64,000 nucleotides of DNA from Byssochlamys sp. IMV 00236 (lineage: Eukaryota; Ascomycota; Eurotiomycetes; Eurotiales; Thermoascaceae), in the NCBI GenBank assembly GCA_001931875.2, contig MSJH02000556.1, positions 333,968-397,967 of the forward strand, read 5' to 3'. Positions 47,622 through 60,017 of the stretch are shown here, one piece after another; position 1 is the first letter of the stretch; each line of letters begins with the position of its first letter. Made by a program: the position numbers and the translations under genes. The notes beneath the pieces are model-generated. The model was not told the DNA's origin and ran no database searches. It saw only the letters and a program-made list of their open reading frames with translations.

Positions 47622-49782
47622 TACTTATTCCGAGCCATCTCCGCACTCATGCGTGGTCTCCTCCAACAGTGTGGTCAAATTGGTGGAAACCGATAAGTTG
47701 TTCACCATATTCACCCTTGCTTGATAGAGTGCGATTTGTTGTTCTTCGCTCATTGAAACCCACTTGAAGACATAGCGGCGATGGAGTCTTCAGCGGTGAA
47801 TGGCAGAGCGGTTGATTCCGGCGTTTAAGAAATAGTAACATGGTATATTCTAGGGTTAGTACACTCGATAATACTACTGCGGTATCGAGTCCCATATGCT
47901 AGTGCATTGAGTGGGGGGAGGAAGGGGAATGCGGAGCTGCAGGTTCTAGTGCTTCCACTCTCGATTCAAGTGAGACTCGAGTCAGTAATATCGATACCTT
48001 TCCTTTTAGGTAAGATAGCAGTGGTGCTCAGTGCCGACTAGTCAAATGCTCATCTCTTGGCAGTGAATATTGGAACTATAGCCGTGGGTCGTCGATCGCA
48101 GGTATCTGACAGTTTTGAAAAAAAGCTTTTGTGATGGCTGAAGACAGTCTTGACTGTCCAAAAAAGAATCAAGCCTGCTTGGGCTAAAATATCCGATTCA
48201 TCCATCTCCATCTAATCGCTTTTCATGTCTTCAATGCTCCACAATATAAGGTCACCACCTATGTCAGTATCGCCAGGCCGCCAAGTCCGAAGATGCCCGT
48301 ATAGGTATAAACCCGCAACCCTTCCTTCGGCATCAGCAAGGGGGGAGGGGAATATGTCAGATACCCTTCCCCCACATTTTGCGAGCTTTTTTTCCCTCAA
48401 GCCAACGGTGTAGCACCGCTAAAGAGCGCAATTGCAATTGCAGTATTCCAAGTGCAGTGTAACGTATACTTACTTCCCAGTGGAGATCTTCAACCCGAGA
48501 CATGTATGTCGATAGCACGTTACTAGCATCTTCAACCTCGCCGTATCCTGTACTGATCGACCTCGCAGTTTTCTTCAAGCTATGTGATCTGCAGGATGCA
48601 TGAAGAGCTTAACGCGAAAGAAGCCTCCTTAGCACGAGAGGACGTTGGCGCTAGGACGGCTCCTATGTGGTATGATTGGACCACCATAGGTACTGTATGG
48701 TACATAGTACCTATCCCTGCCTTGGACCTATGTGACAAGGGAGAGTCAAGAAGAGAAAAAAGGCTCCTTCTTTTTCCTTTTCATCAAGACAAGATTCCCA
48801 AAGTGTTGGGAAACGAGCAGGTTAGACGGGCCCCGTTTGCGTGAGAGTAGCCTGCAAGGGGTGGTGTTTTTTTGGAAAGAAAGTAGTCAAGGTAGGTACA
48901 GGCCATGTTTCAACGATGATCAGATACAGAGCAGGAAAAAAAAGATTGTCAAACAGAAAGAGACTGGATTTATCGCAAGAGCTAGATTCTTATTAGGAAT
49001 ATCGGCTTTTAGCTTTTTCCGAAGGGAGTTTCTTGGTGGTTCAATACCAATAGATACCTATACGTGAGTATTCGAGGAGATTCTGTGGGGAGACTTCTTG
49101 GCATTCTACGTACTTACTAAGTATTTATCGCGCGACAACAGTCGGGCATCTACCATCTACTAAGGACTCTACAGGATTGGAACTATGTGTACAAAACAAT
49201 CAATATTATTGTCTTAGTCGACCGACCAGCGAAGAAGTAAGCTATTTATTTTTATCTGTATCTTTCAATAGTTCTGCATGGAAAGAAAGACATGCAGTTG
49301 ATAGTCCATCTGTAATTGGCACCAGTCCGGTAGTCAAACTGCATTTCGACGTTGGATTTGCGATGCGCTGGCGCTGTGTTTCTCCGGTCGACTACGTAGT
49401 AAACTGCAACACCTAGGCAACAGGGCGAGTACCCGTAGTTGTTTGTTTCTGTGTGTTTTTTTGTTTGGAATAGAAGTTGTTATTATTGTAGTAGGGATAA
49501 AACTGTATTTTTATTCATGACTTCATGCTGGCGTTGAATCAACATTTGAGTGCATAGTTATATGTAGATACGTATCGGTTACCAAATATGAGGTACAAAG
49601 TCAGGTCTGAACATTATTCACTTCCCTCAGCCTCAACGCCATAATCTCAGTGCTACTGACTGCGTTACACTTCTATTTCTTCAAAGCCACATATAATGCT
49701 GCAACCACCATGTCTCTTCGTCTGAAGGACCGTATTTCTTCCCGTCTAAACACAATCAGACGCAGACAATATAAAGACCGGG

Positions 49783-50927
49783 ATGAAAAAAGACGCTTGT
49801 AAAGAAGCCATATCTCCAGCTGCAGCTCGCAGGACAACCTTCGACAGCTTACATCAGATCTTGAAAGCTGCATGGGAATGCCATGACACGTACCTTGACG
49901 ATAAAGATGTCGAATCCTTCCACCTCGCTATTACAACCTTCAAGCTGGATGAAGAGGGTGAATCCGCGACTCTTGGAGACCAGCGGTTTTTCAAACCCCT
50001 GTCACCGAACCTGCTACAACAGCTTCATTTTGACGAAGATGACTTTTTGACTAAAAGGTTCCTGGAGAGTTTCCGTTCTTTCTCGGAGAGATACCAGGAT
50101 AGACAAGACCGTTCTGCTGTTTCCGCAAATCTGGAATGCTATCTGCGTGAGCTAGTTCGACAATGCATACGAAAGCAGCCCGAAGGAACGAGCGAGAGAC
50201 TATGCCTCAAACACATAGCGAACTGGATGAATGAGTACGTACCGCTCAAACAACACATGGCGTTCTTTTCTTTTCTTTTCTTGTCTCTCTCTCTCTTGCT
50301 AATTTGCCAATATTTTCTGAAGCAACCTATGCCCCGATATCCTGAGTGATGATTCTTATGATGCGCTTAATGCTGCCGGCGAATACGGTAGTGTGTTTCG
50401 TGTTGACCATAGATACGCTGCATTGGGCTCAGATCGTGAACGCCAACCCCATGTAATCGTCTTGATCCAACACTATTTTGACGGGAACGACAAGATTTCG
50501 CGCGCTGAGGTTTTAACAATCTTGATGACAATAACCACACAACTGGAACACAAGTCTCTTGATGCTCATTGTATTACTCCTGTGAGTGTGTGTGTGTCTT
50601 TGCTTCTCTGGACGTCGTTATCTCTAATTCTTGAATCATCAGTTCAACTAATCCATGGGAACTATTAGTTAGGTTATGATATTCTCCTTTATGAACTCAT
50701 TCCAGGGGAGGGTCTTACAGGCCCACGTGACGGATAATGGGATTTCTATCAAGAAGTCTGAACTGTACAACTTCAAGACACACACAGAACTTGAAGACTC
50801 GATGACTCTATTTTCACGATACATGGCAGGCTACAGAATAGGGGACACTGAAAAAGTTTGTGATGTTCGATATAAAAGCTCAAGAAATTCGAGCTATCAC
50901 ACCCGAGGTTGCTGCTCTCGACCTTAA
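49783..50927 (+). CDS. Lineage-specific fungal protein of unknown function
   Basis: Exons 49783-50234, 50323-50581, 50673-50927 give 321 aa. The N-terminal part is helical and charged (TFDSLHQILKAAWECHDTYL, FHFDEDDF-like LHFDEDDFLTKRFLESFRSF). The middle has VIVLIQHYFDGNDKISRAEVLTILMTIT. The third exon starts PVMIFSFMNSFQGRVLQAHV and SELYNFKTHTE, a pattern I associate with a widespread uncharacterised fungal protein group. No signal peptide or membrane segment is seen. The last 20 residues (CDVRYKSSRNSSYHTRGCCS) look less conserved, so a further intron near 50860 is possible. It is convergent with the transcription factor gene, 117 bp away. Confidence 0.65.
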
Positions 50928-51044
50928 TAATATTACTTTAGCCGCCCAGGATTCGATTAGTGCTTAGCAAGAGAAAACTTCGGCATAAATTGTATTTTGC
51001 CGCCGCTACCTGGAGCGACTCGGCGTATAGCAATGCCTTGTCTC

Positions 51045-53679
51045 TTATATGCCCTGTTCGTTCATGATCGGAAAGTCGCTCAAGTTGTCGAAGAGCCCGG
51101 CCATCGCTTCGAATGTGTAGTCGGGAAGTCCAAGTCCGTAACGCAGTTCCTAGGTTATATGCATTAGATCGCAGTGGGCATAGTCCGTGTTCGTATAGCA
51201 GACTTACAGGTAATAACATCTCGATAGGATCGGCTTGAGGAACTGTGGTATATGATTGGTCATGGATATGGGTGTTGCCAACAGAATCGGCTGCCGAGGC
51301 ACGGATCTCTCGGAGATGATGGTTAATAATTTCGATCGATCTTCTCGCAACGATGGACTCATCCATTGCTGCTAGAATCTCCACGGCCTTGTGGACATGT
51401 CCTACCAAACGATCCGTCTCTGTAGAGGAACCGATCGTAGTAATGCGCAGGAGGATAATGGCAGTTGCGAACATGACATAAGTCACGTTGTACCACCTAT
51501 GTCCCGTATTGTTCAGTCATGAATCATGCAGTTTGGCGACAGTGTAACTCACCAACAACGGAAAAATGTATGCATCGTGTATGTGTCGTGGATAATGTCA
51601 ATTGTCTTTTCTGCTGAACTAAGGCATTTAGATACGGCAGCCTCAAGCTCAGCAGATGTATGCTCCGGATTCCGAGCGGCGTGTGCGAGGAAAGGTCGAA
51701 ATAAAAGCATCTTGACATTGTGATATCCTATTATTACACTCAGTATTGATTATGAACGAGTATTATCCAGGGCCCAGGTCTACTTACGCACACATAAAAC
51801 CAGCCGCTGCCTGCGTGCCCACTTTGGATCTTTCAGAGAGGTAAAAGATTGCCTCTCCGCGAGCACATCCGGTCTTATTTTATGAGGAAGACCGGAGAGC
51901 CATGCATCCAGCTGTCGCTCTATCTTCGAGGAGAGCTGCAGCTTGTCCTGCAGAGGTGCCTTCGAGTGGTAGACTTTGACAGAGACCCTGCGGATTATCC
52001 GGGCAAAGTCAACCATCCAGGTCACAATGGCGTATTCAGAATCGTCTCGTTCAGGTAGGATGCGGTTGTGGTATTCGTCCATCCCAAGAGTGTCTGGACG
52101 TCCGAGAGCGAAGCTCATTTCTCTTGTATTACAGATTAGCCATTAGCTCGAAGAGGGGGCTTTTCTTTTTCAGGACTGGCTAACATTTCCAGAGAGTAGA
52201 GGCCCCTTAAGTTCAGAAAGTTAGCATTTACACATCAAGCATATCATGGTCATGGAGGATGTTTATTACTCACCACCACATCTTTGAAATGGATTGTGAA
52301 CGCTGGCTTTTAGGATCTCTGGTCTCTCGATTGAATCCGGCAGACAAGCAAGTCCGGATCGCGAGGCCCAAATACATATAGGCAACTGTGGGATGTCAGC
52401 AAGCCACTCAGGATAATACTGGCCCAGCTGCGCATACGGTTTGGATTTAGCTCGTTTTGGCATATTTTAGACTGCAGCGAAGTTAGTGACGAAAAGAGAT
52501 CCCCAATGAAGCAACCGAACTGACCATCAGATATAAACACTGTACCGTTTCTAAATCATTAGAAAAGCCGAGCTCCTTCAGACACATCTGCGCTTCTGAG
52601 AACAGTTTGCGACTCCATTCGAATCGCGTCATCCCAGACAGTTGGGATTCATCCCATACCCTCGTGAGGGCGCCAAGTGAGAGTAGGCTGAGATAGAGCG
52701 CAAGGAAGCTCGGCTCCGGCGTTCGATCGCGGCCAAACCAAAGGTCATGGACGCGAGCAGAGAAATCTTCCTTGTCTATCAGGGGGTGTAAAAGATTGAG
52801 ATTCTCAAAGTAGCCTTCCATAAACACGTGAGCCTGCTCGAAGTAGAAGTTCTGATGCCTCGGAAGCAGCGTCTGCTTCCGTAGTGAGAATCCGGGGTTG
52901 TGCAGCGTCGATATGAGGGAAGAAGGAGAATCAGCCGCTCTGCCATGGTGCAGATACTCCTTTAGCTGTGGTCGACATGCATTCTGCAAATAGCCAAGGA
53001 AAGCAGCAGAAGAACTATTCCCATAGAACTCGATGCTGTTCGTATGCTCATTGACGCCGCTGATCTCTTCATCAAGGCTCTCAGACGTTACATCATTGAA
53101 AACGGGAGATGGAGACGACGCGTACGCTGCTCTCCGTTCGCTGGATCGAGGTGTCAGAATCGCATTGATATCAGGGTCCGAGGCCGTTTCCATAGAAGTA
53201 GGCGCTCCGTCGGATGGATGATCACGCTGGGATTGGATTATCTGGAGCTGAGACGTCAACGCAGCGACTTTATCCTCTAGTTCGCGAATGTAGCTGCCGT
53301 ATATACGTTAGAAGATCATTTTTGACATTGTAACTTCTGCATATCGTCCTGGATATCTTCTTGGATGGAGAAAGAGTTCAGGACAAATACCTTGCAGATC
53401 TGCTGCTCTCCCTCTGGTGGTAGTCGCCTGCGTAGACACATTCTCGTTTGCTTTCTGCAGTGACGCAGGTCAGGTCGCAAGGACTACACTTTCATCCCAA
53501 TGGCATATATGAGGTTCCTTACTTCTACATCGTGAGCACGGGTATTGCTCGTCGCATTTGTACTTTTTGAATCTACACCTTTCGCATGCTTGGGCGGCTC
53601 GTTGCTGCTTCGGTCTTTTGCGAACGGCTTCATTTGACGCTGTGCGAACCGCCGGTCCTGGACTTGGTCGATGCTCCAT
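51045..53679 (-). CDS. Zn2Cys6 transcription factor with fungal-specific TF domain
   Basis: Ten exons on minus (53679-53523, 53454-53391, 53293-52525, 52471-52438, 52385-52274, 52205-52185, 52122-51788, 51727-51553, 51496-51208, 51149-51045) give 686 aa. The DNA-binding cluster is C32-x2-C35-x6-C42-x5-C48-x2-C51-x6-C58 (ACERCRFKKYKCDEQYPCSR...), completed only after splicing exon 1 to exon 2. A short coiled-coil SYIRELEDKVAALTSQLQII follows, as in factors that bind as dimers. The fungal_trans middle homology region has FYFEQAHVFMEGYFENLNLL, LYLMSKICQNELNPN and LAYMYLGLAIRTCLSAGFNR. Exon 6 is 21 nt. The C-terminus ends in an acidic hydrophobic DYTFEAMAGLFDNLSDFPIM tail, a likely activation region. 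It probably regulates the adjoining monooxygenase and dehydrogenase genes. Confidence 0.9.
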
Positions 53680-54186
53680 ATCCGTAATGCAGCAAGAGGA
53701 GACGCGCACGGTCAGGACTTCTGTAGAGACCGGAGCAGCATTCTCACTCCGATGTTTCCTCTTATCCGGGAGGGCGACGTGGAAGTGCCGGCTTGTTTCA
53801 CATGATCAACAGGTGCACGTGGGGCTTGCAAGGATAAGTAAGTAAGTTAGTTAGTTAAGTAGTTAGGGAATGGATTTGTTGCCGCGCGTCATTAGTAGAA
53901 CTGCATAGAGTACTAGGTGCAGAAAGACGAGCATTTAGTATCGGAGATGTTGTTAGATGAGATGCTTGGCAGATTAAGTACCTATCTTAGGAAACCTACC
54001 CTTTCTGAATTCTAAGTAAAGAACGGTTTGCTACTGTATAGGTACTTTCATAATATCTATGGAGACTGCTTCTAGTCCGACAATCCACAACACACTGCAG
54101 AAGGCAACAAATCGCCACAAGGCATGTACCATAACTAATCCGCTCGCATTAGTAAACATCAGTCATGTCAGAGAAAAATACTGTTA
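53680..54186. other. Intergenic: transcription factor promoter, monooxygenase 3' region
   Basis: A 507-bp stretch with tandem agttagttag-like words at 53840-53865. No CGG-N5-CCG palindrome was found here, in contrast to the promoter of the enzyme pair. Confidence 0.5.
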
Positions 54187-55951
54187 TCATAGCACTGATG
54201 TAGGGCAAGATGTGCCATCCGAGAACAACTCTGGATTACGAGCTACGGCAGTTTCCACTTCTTTGATCGCGTCATACCCGTAGATCCAAGGCTGAACTTC
54301 AGGGCAGGTCCTGCAATTCGGGTAAGTATAATAAGACAGATACTACAGTAAAGAGCTGATACATACCATCTGCTTGGGAAGGCCTCTTTGAGTTCCTTTC
54401 CGAGCTGCGAAAGGAATATCTCGTCCCGTTTACGTTGTTTTTCTCCGTCGGGAAGGTGGAAATCATGTCTCTGTGAGATGGATCTTGAAGTTAGGGAACC
54501 CAGGAAAACAAAAGCCAGCATTGAGACGTGTAAAGTGAAATACCTGTTTAAACGTTTCGCGTGCAATTGCTTCACCTCTCGACTTGCGAAGACTCTGATA
54601 CAGTTGAAGGACACCTGGCAGATCAGACTTCCTCTTTAAATGCCCGAGGAGCGACCCAAGCACAGCTCCATCTTCCATGGAAGAATTGGCTCCTTGAGCA
54701 AGATATGGTAGCATCGGGTGGCAAGAGTCGCCGCTCCGTAGCGTCAGACGGCATCTGTTCACTCTAGCCCCGAGACGTTTCCCTACTCACAGGAAAACCA
54801 GGTTTGAGGCATCATTTACCCAGTCGGTCATTTCGGCACCTATGCATGTACAGTTAGAACCCATAAAGAGGAATAATCGCGACAAAACCAGAGCAGTGAG
54901 CCTCTTACGATGTATCAGCTTCCACTTGTCAACCTTGTCAACACAGCCCAAGAACTCATTCAGACTTGTAGTATATGTTAGCAAAACTGTTGTTATGAGA
55001 TATAATAGAGGATCTTCGTCATGGATCACTTACATGGGATCCCATCCATCGAAAAGCTTACGCATCTGATCAACAGAGCCGGGCTGTCTGGCGACGCCCG
55101 TTGGCAGATCGTCCGGAACGAGAAGTACGATGTTGTACATCTTGCCAGCCCTCAAGGAATAACCTACGACGTGAGCTCCAGGTCCAATCCAGAAGTGCAC
55201 TTCGGAATTCTCGACCCAGGCTCTCAGTTTGGAGTCTTTGATTTGGTCCGTTGTGAGGACGATACGGTATGCTAAGTCCCCGGTTGGCAAGGGCTCATCC
55301 TTGCCTCCGAGAAAGGATTCGCGACATCGAGACCATAAGCCATCAGCTGCGACGATGAGATCACCGGAGAATGTAGCTCCTGTCTCTGCCCGGACAGCCG
55401 GGCCCGAGAAATCAATGGACTCCACGCGCTGGCCGAAGGAGAAAGTCACACCTAGCTCAACGGATCGGCTGTATAGAGCTTGTTGCACATCACAGCGGTG
55501 GAAGTCAATGAATGGAGCTCCATACTTTGCTCGGATGTGTTGGTCAAAAGGGCGATCCTCTGCCAGCTTTTCGCCAGAATACCGGTGTACGGTCAATGCT
55601 GTTGGTTCCGCACCAGTCTCCCAGAGCGACTCAGGAACTTCCCAATGCTTTAGAAGACGAGATGCATTAGGTGTAATTTGCAGTCCAGCGCCAACCTTTC
55701 TGAGATTCAGCATTCAACAAAAGTGAAGTACTTGGTTTCGAGGAAGGCAACTCACCTCGACAAGCTCTTTCGCAGATTCAACCACATGTACTGAATGCCC
55801 GGCAATTGCACATGAGCAGGCAGCAGACAAACCACCAAGTCCAGCACCTACAACCAAAATTTGTAGTTTCCTGTCCTCAGTGGACTAAACGTGCAGAAGT
55901 AGCTTTAGTGGCTGGGACTTTCATGAATAGTCAAGGACAACAACTTACCAT
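54187..55951 (-). CDS. FAD-dependent monooxygenase (salicylate hydroxylase-like)
   Basis: Eight coding exons on minus (55951-55949, 55884-55756, 55695-55034, 54964-54909, 54839-54791, 54733-54544, 54470-54367, 54310-54187) give 438 aa. It belongs to the group A flavin hydroxylases that use NAD(P)H and O2 to hydroxylate an aromatic or related ring. Motifs in order are the FAD-binding GAGLGG (residues 14-19), VGAGLQITPNASRLL with the NAxR-type pattern, the DG motif LIVAADGLWSR and the second FAD motif GDSCHPMLPYLAQGANSSME. There is no signal peptide or membrane anchor, so it is likely cytosolic. The first coding exon is just ATG followed by GTAAGT; the acceptor TTTAG at 55885 gives MSTEDRKLQILVVGAG. 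It shares a 688-bp promoter with the dehydrogenase gene. Confidence 0.9.
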
Positions 55952-56148
55952 GATTGCACCTATAGTAAAACAAATGAATGATGGTAACAATATATCCAGA
56001 CACAAACGATTCCGTTTACTGTAGTTCCAAAGTAAAGATTGGTTCCTTAAATGATCCTTACATCTCGTAGCCCGGGTGTACAGATTTCAGGACCCTTATG
56101 ACAGGGGTAATATAGCCAACTAGACACAATTCTCCGCGATACAGCCTT

Positions 56149-56159
56149 CGGAATTTCCG
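56149..56159. promoter_or_regulatory. CGG-N5-CCG palindrome, site 1
   Basis: CGGAATTTCCG, flanked by T on the left and T on the right. This inverted CGG pair is the classic form of target for a dimeric Zn2Cys6 regulator. It lies 198 bp from the monooxygenase start and 481 bp from the dehydrogenase start. Confidence 0.45.
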
Positions 56160-56226
56160 TGCTTCATATTCTCCATTTTCTAACTTCTCAAACATTTAAG
56201 TCTCTGGATGACTGCGTGGAATATCT

Positions 56227-56237
56227 CGGATATTCCG
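56227..56237. promoter_or_regulatory. CGG-N5-CCG palindrome, site 2
   Basis: CGGATATTCCG, within the longer symmetric TCGGATATTCCGA. It shares spacing and A/T-only spacer with site 1, whose start is 78 bp to the left. The consensus of the two is TCGGAWWTTCCGW. Confidence 0.45.
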
Positions 56238-56639
56238 ACTGTTCTCACGTAAACCATACAATGAGACAGGACATGCAAATAATGCACGCCAAGGTCGCTG
56301 CTGTAATTAATATGCATTGCTCCCACAGCATGGTTAACATAGACCGGAGAAGCTAAGAATGGCTAAAAGAAAGGCCTATTTATTTTGGATTATCTGGGGG
56401 AAACACGCTTGAAAGTTTATGCGGGGTAACACTTTCGCTGTTGCTCCGATGCTCCCCGCTTCGTCCGGCGCTCAACCGATGGGAGATCTTGCAGCCGTGG
56501 GCTGAATCCGAAATATTCTTTGGTGTAGACTAAATCTAATATAAATTGGATCAGATAAGTTAAAGATCTCGTCTTAAAATTAATCACGATATCTGCGTAA
56601 CGTGTTGCCGTGTGAGAACTTCCTTCATTGGCCGGTATC

Positions 56640-57911
<1,272 letters not shown>

Positions 57912-58522
57912 AAAACTACGATCGGAATAGATCGTTTTCGACTAACTCATTGTCCTTGTACAAGACAGTCACTAAGTGAGCAGATTCTTTACCTTATCTT
58001 AGCCTAAAGAGAGTTGCGCGGATCCGGATACTCTCATATTAGAAAGATGATAAGCAAGTAGTGTAAGCCTACGATGGTTCTCAGGATAGATCCTGACAAT
58101 AATAAGGTCCTTTATAGCCTGAAGACATGCTACTATTCATTGGAAAAGTAAGGGTGGGAAAAGCTAAGGTTCTATTCTGTAAGGTAACTAGCTGTCATGC
58201 TAATATAAATACGACCATTAGGGGCGACAGGTGGTAGACAGCTGCCTAGTAGCCATACTAGAATAAAAGGCAGGCATAATAAATGCGTTATCATCATGAA
58301 ATCCTACGGCGTTCATCAACTTGGAAAGCACTTTGGCGGAAGACTCCATAAACATTATGTCTCTAGCCACGTTCCGCAACGCATGGGGAACTCAGCGCCC
58401 ATTGCATATGGACGATATACCGTTGCTCTCTATCCCTGCAGCATATCAAAGTGTGCCCGACGAATTCCACTTGTTTTCTGTCTACGACCACTTTCTTCTG
58501 GTAGTCAGTACAGAGAAAAATA
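57912..58522. other. Convergent intergenic region
   Basis: A 611-bp 3' region shared by the dehydrogenase (+) and the Uma2-like gene (-). It is AT-rich and has no coding signal. Confidence 0.5.
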
Positions 58523-59422
58523 TTATGGCAGGGTCAAAAAGAAGGCCCCGGCATATTTCTCGAGGATGGAGTCCGGAAGTGAGATTTCATCTTGCGTGAT
58601 TCTAGAAGGTTTGGTATCAAAAATCTTACTCAGCGGAAGGATCAGTGGAGCATTGGTGACAATTGGTGGACTATTATTTGGTTTCGTAATTGTCAATTGC
58701 TGTATTCTGGTGGGTCTTTTGGCTACAGTTGCAGATTTTGTTCGCTGTGGCCGTGGACTAGAAACGTTTTGCCACCTTTCGATGGTAATCTTTTTCTGAG
58801 CGACAGAGCCATGTACAAGTATGACAGTCTTGACCCGCTCATTAGTCTGAGTTAGCCAGAAATGCGCATCATTACGCAACTTATTGAGGCCTTCACTGAG
58901 GCCAGCCTCAATAACAAGTGTCGAGCAGTCATCTTTATTCGGGCGCGTGTTGGTAGGACAGAAACTATTGTCTGGTTCTTTTTGACGCGAATTATTGCCC
59001 TGTTGACGACCAGCGCCTTCGACCACAAACTCATTAAATTCGAGTCCCATGTTTCGCAACTGCTCACAGATGATAAACATAAGTTGCGTGTGGAGTCTCT
59101 CATGGCGCCGTGAAACAAATTTGATGATGAGTTTTCCCGTGGGATCATCATAGCACAATCGCATTCGAGGAAGTCGCCGATGGTTTGCATCGAGCCAGTC
59201 GATAATTTTTTCAGTCGCGCCTCCTACCATGACATATTGTTCGTTATTGTCTCTCTCAAAATTCTTGAACGAGTCTTCCAGAAAGCGCGTGAACCTTCTA
59301 TGGTTCTGGAAATGATGACTGGGTAAAAGTCCATAGGTAGGGTCGTAATGGCTATCTGAGATTAGGACCTGGGATGAGCTAAGCTCTGGAGTAGTAGAGG
59401 AACGAGGTAAGATAGAAGCCAT
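58523..59422 (-). CDS. Uma2-like / PD-(D/E)XK nuclease-fold fungal protein
   Basis: A single exon of 299 aa. The start is the ATG at 59422 (MASILPRSSTTPEL); the frame is open further upstream only through a GTG. The core resembles a repeated fungal family built on a restriction-endonuclease-like fold: a strand-turn FNEFVVEGAGRQQGN, then KEPDNSF with Asp151, and after a short insert STLVIEAGLSEGLNKLRNDA with Glu172, followed by VKTVILVHG. The D...E-x-G arrangement is like Uma2 proteins, in which the usual Lys is shifted or lost. The C-terminal 80 residues are Thr/Pro-rich and variable. Activity and role are unknown; such genes are common in variable regions of fungal genomes. Confidence 0.6.
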   Translation of the reverse strand: MASILPRSSTTPELSSSQVLISDSHYDPTYGLLPSHHFQNHRRFTRFLEDSFKNFERDNNEQYVMVGGATEKIIDWLDANHRRLPRMRLCYDDPTGKLIIKFVSRRHERLHTQLMFIICEQLRNMGLEFNEFVVEGAGRQQGNNSRQKEPDNSFCPTNTRPNKDDCSTLVIEAGLSEGLNKLRNDAHFWLTQTNERVKTVILVHGSVAQKKITIERWQNVSSPRPQRTKSATVAKRPTRIQQLTITKPNNSPPIVTNAPLILPLSKIFDTKPSRITQDEISLPDSILEKYAGAFFLTLP

Positions 59423-60017
59423 AACAACGATATTAATGAAGCAACAAACGGAGTTAGACCGAGGTTCAGTGGTTATGAAACGAGGAATAATCACTGGTGA
59501 TTCCGAGGATGAGATGAAGTTGCAGACTTGTCATTTCGTGAAATTATTAAACTGGCTAGCTCCAGCGAAGTACAGGTGTATGTCGAAGCTTGTTCAATTC
59601 ATTCTGCTATATTCTTGGCTTGATGAGCAGAGATATGTACTTGAGGAGGAGAGAAGACGGATGACTAGAGTAGTTGATTAGGAGAATTAGAGTAAGTCAG
59701 CCTATTTGGGAACTCAGGGCATAGGGTTGGTCTGTGCACGTTGACCCCGGGACCATCTCAATTACCCGAAGAGGCTTAGTAGATCACCAAAATAGTAAGT
59801 CCACGTTCACTGAGCTATCACGGGGTTTCTTGGCATTATCCTACAACGCTAACCTGTTTCGGTCAGATAGCTCCCAAATTTTCTGTTGCTCGAAAATAGT
59901 CGAGCGCGACTGAAGATTATCAAACATCTGACACGAAGAACTTCGCAGAGATCTAAAATAATATTTATTTGTTTGAATAAGTTACTTGGTGTGCGCTTTT
60001 TTACGCTTCGAATCAGA
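59423..60017. promoter_or_regulatory. Divergent upstream region, Uma2-like gene / POL5
   Basis: A 595-bp stretch. AAATTTTC at 59876-59883 lies about 135 bp upstream of POL5 and resembles the AAAWTTTT core reported near ribosome-biogenesis genes. A frame open upstream of POL5 (from 59886) lacks POL5-like residues before 60018. Confidence 0.45.

Larger units (their letters stand above)
42551..49782. other. Gene-poor block of 7.2 kb
   Basis: Apart from one possible short relic (46027-46354), I find no supported gene in this block between nimT and the accessory region. ORFs are short, overlap on both strands and lack domains, for example 92 aa at 44196-44474 and 147 aa at 45781-46224. The first kilobase is the likely nimT promoter and leader. 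From about 46.5 to 49.7 kb the sequence is visibly more AT-rich, with scattered small inverted repeats, and may be decayed mobile or once-coding DNA. Confidence 0.5.
55952..56639. promoter_or_regulatory. Bidirectional promoter of monooxygenase and dehydrogenase genes
   Basis: This 688-bp intergenic stretch lies between two divergent ATGs. It carries two CGG-N5-CCG palindromes (56149-56159 and 56227-56237), listed separately. Co-regulation of the two enzyme genes is inferred from the shared promoter and those sites. Confidence 0.65.

Noticed and set aside
48143..48158. Short palindrome GACAGTCTTGACTGTC
   Set aside because: A 6-bp stem with a 4-nt loop is common by chance; no context suggests a function.
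51001..51207. Continuing the transcription factor frame past 51208 without splicing
   Set aside because: The frame stays open, but a GTAAGT donor at 51207 and an acceptor at 51150 give a more typical acidic hydrophobic C-terminus.
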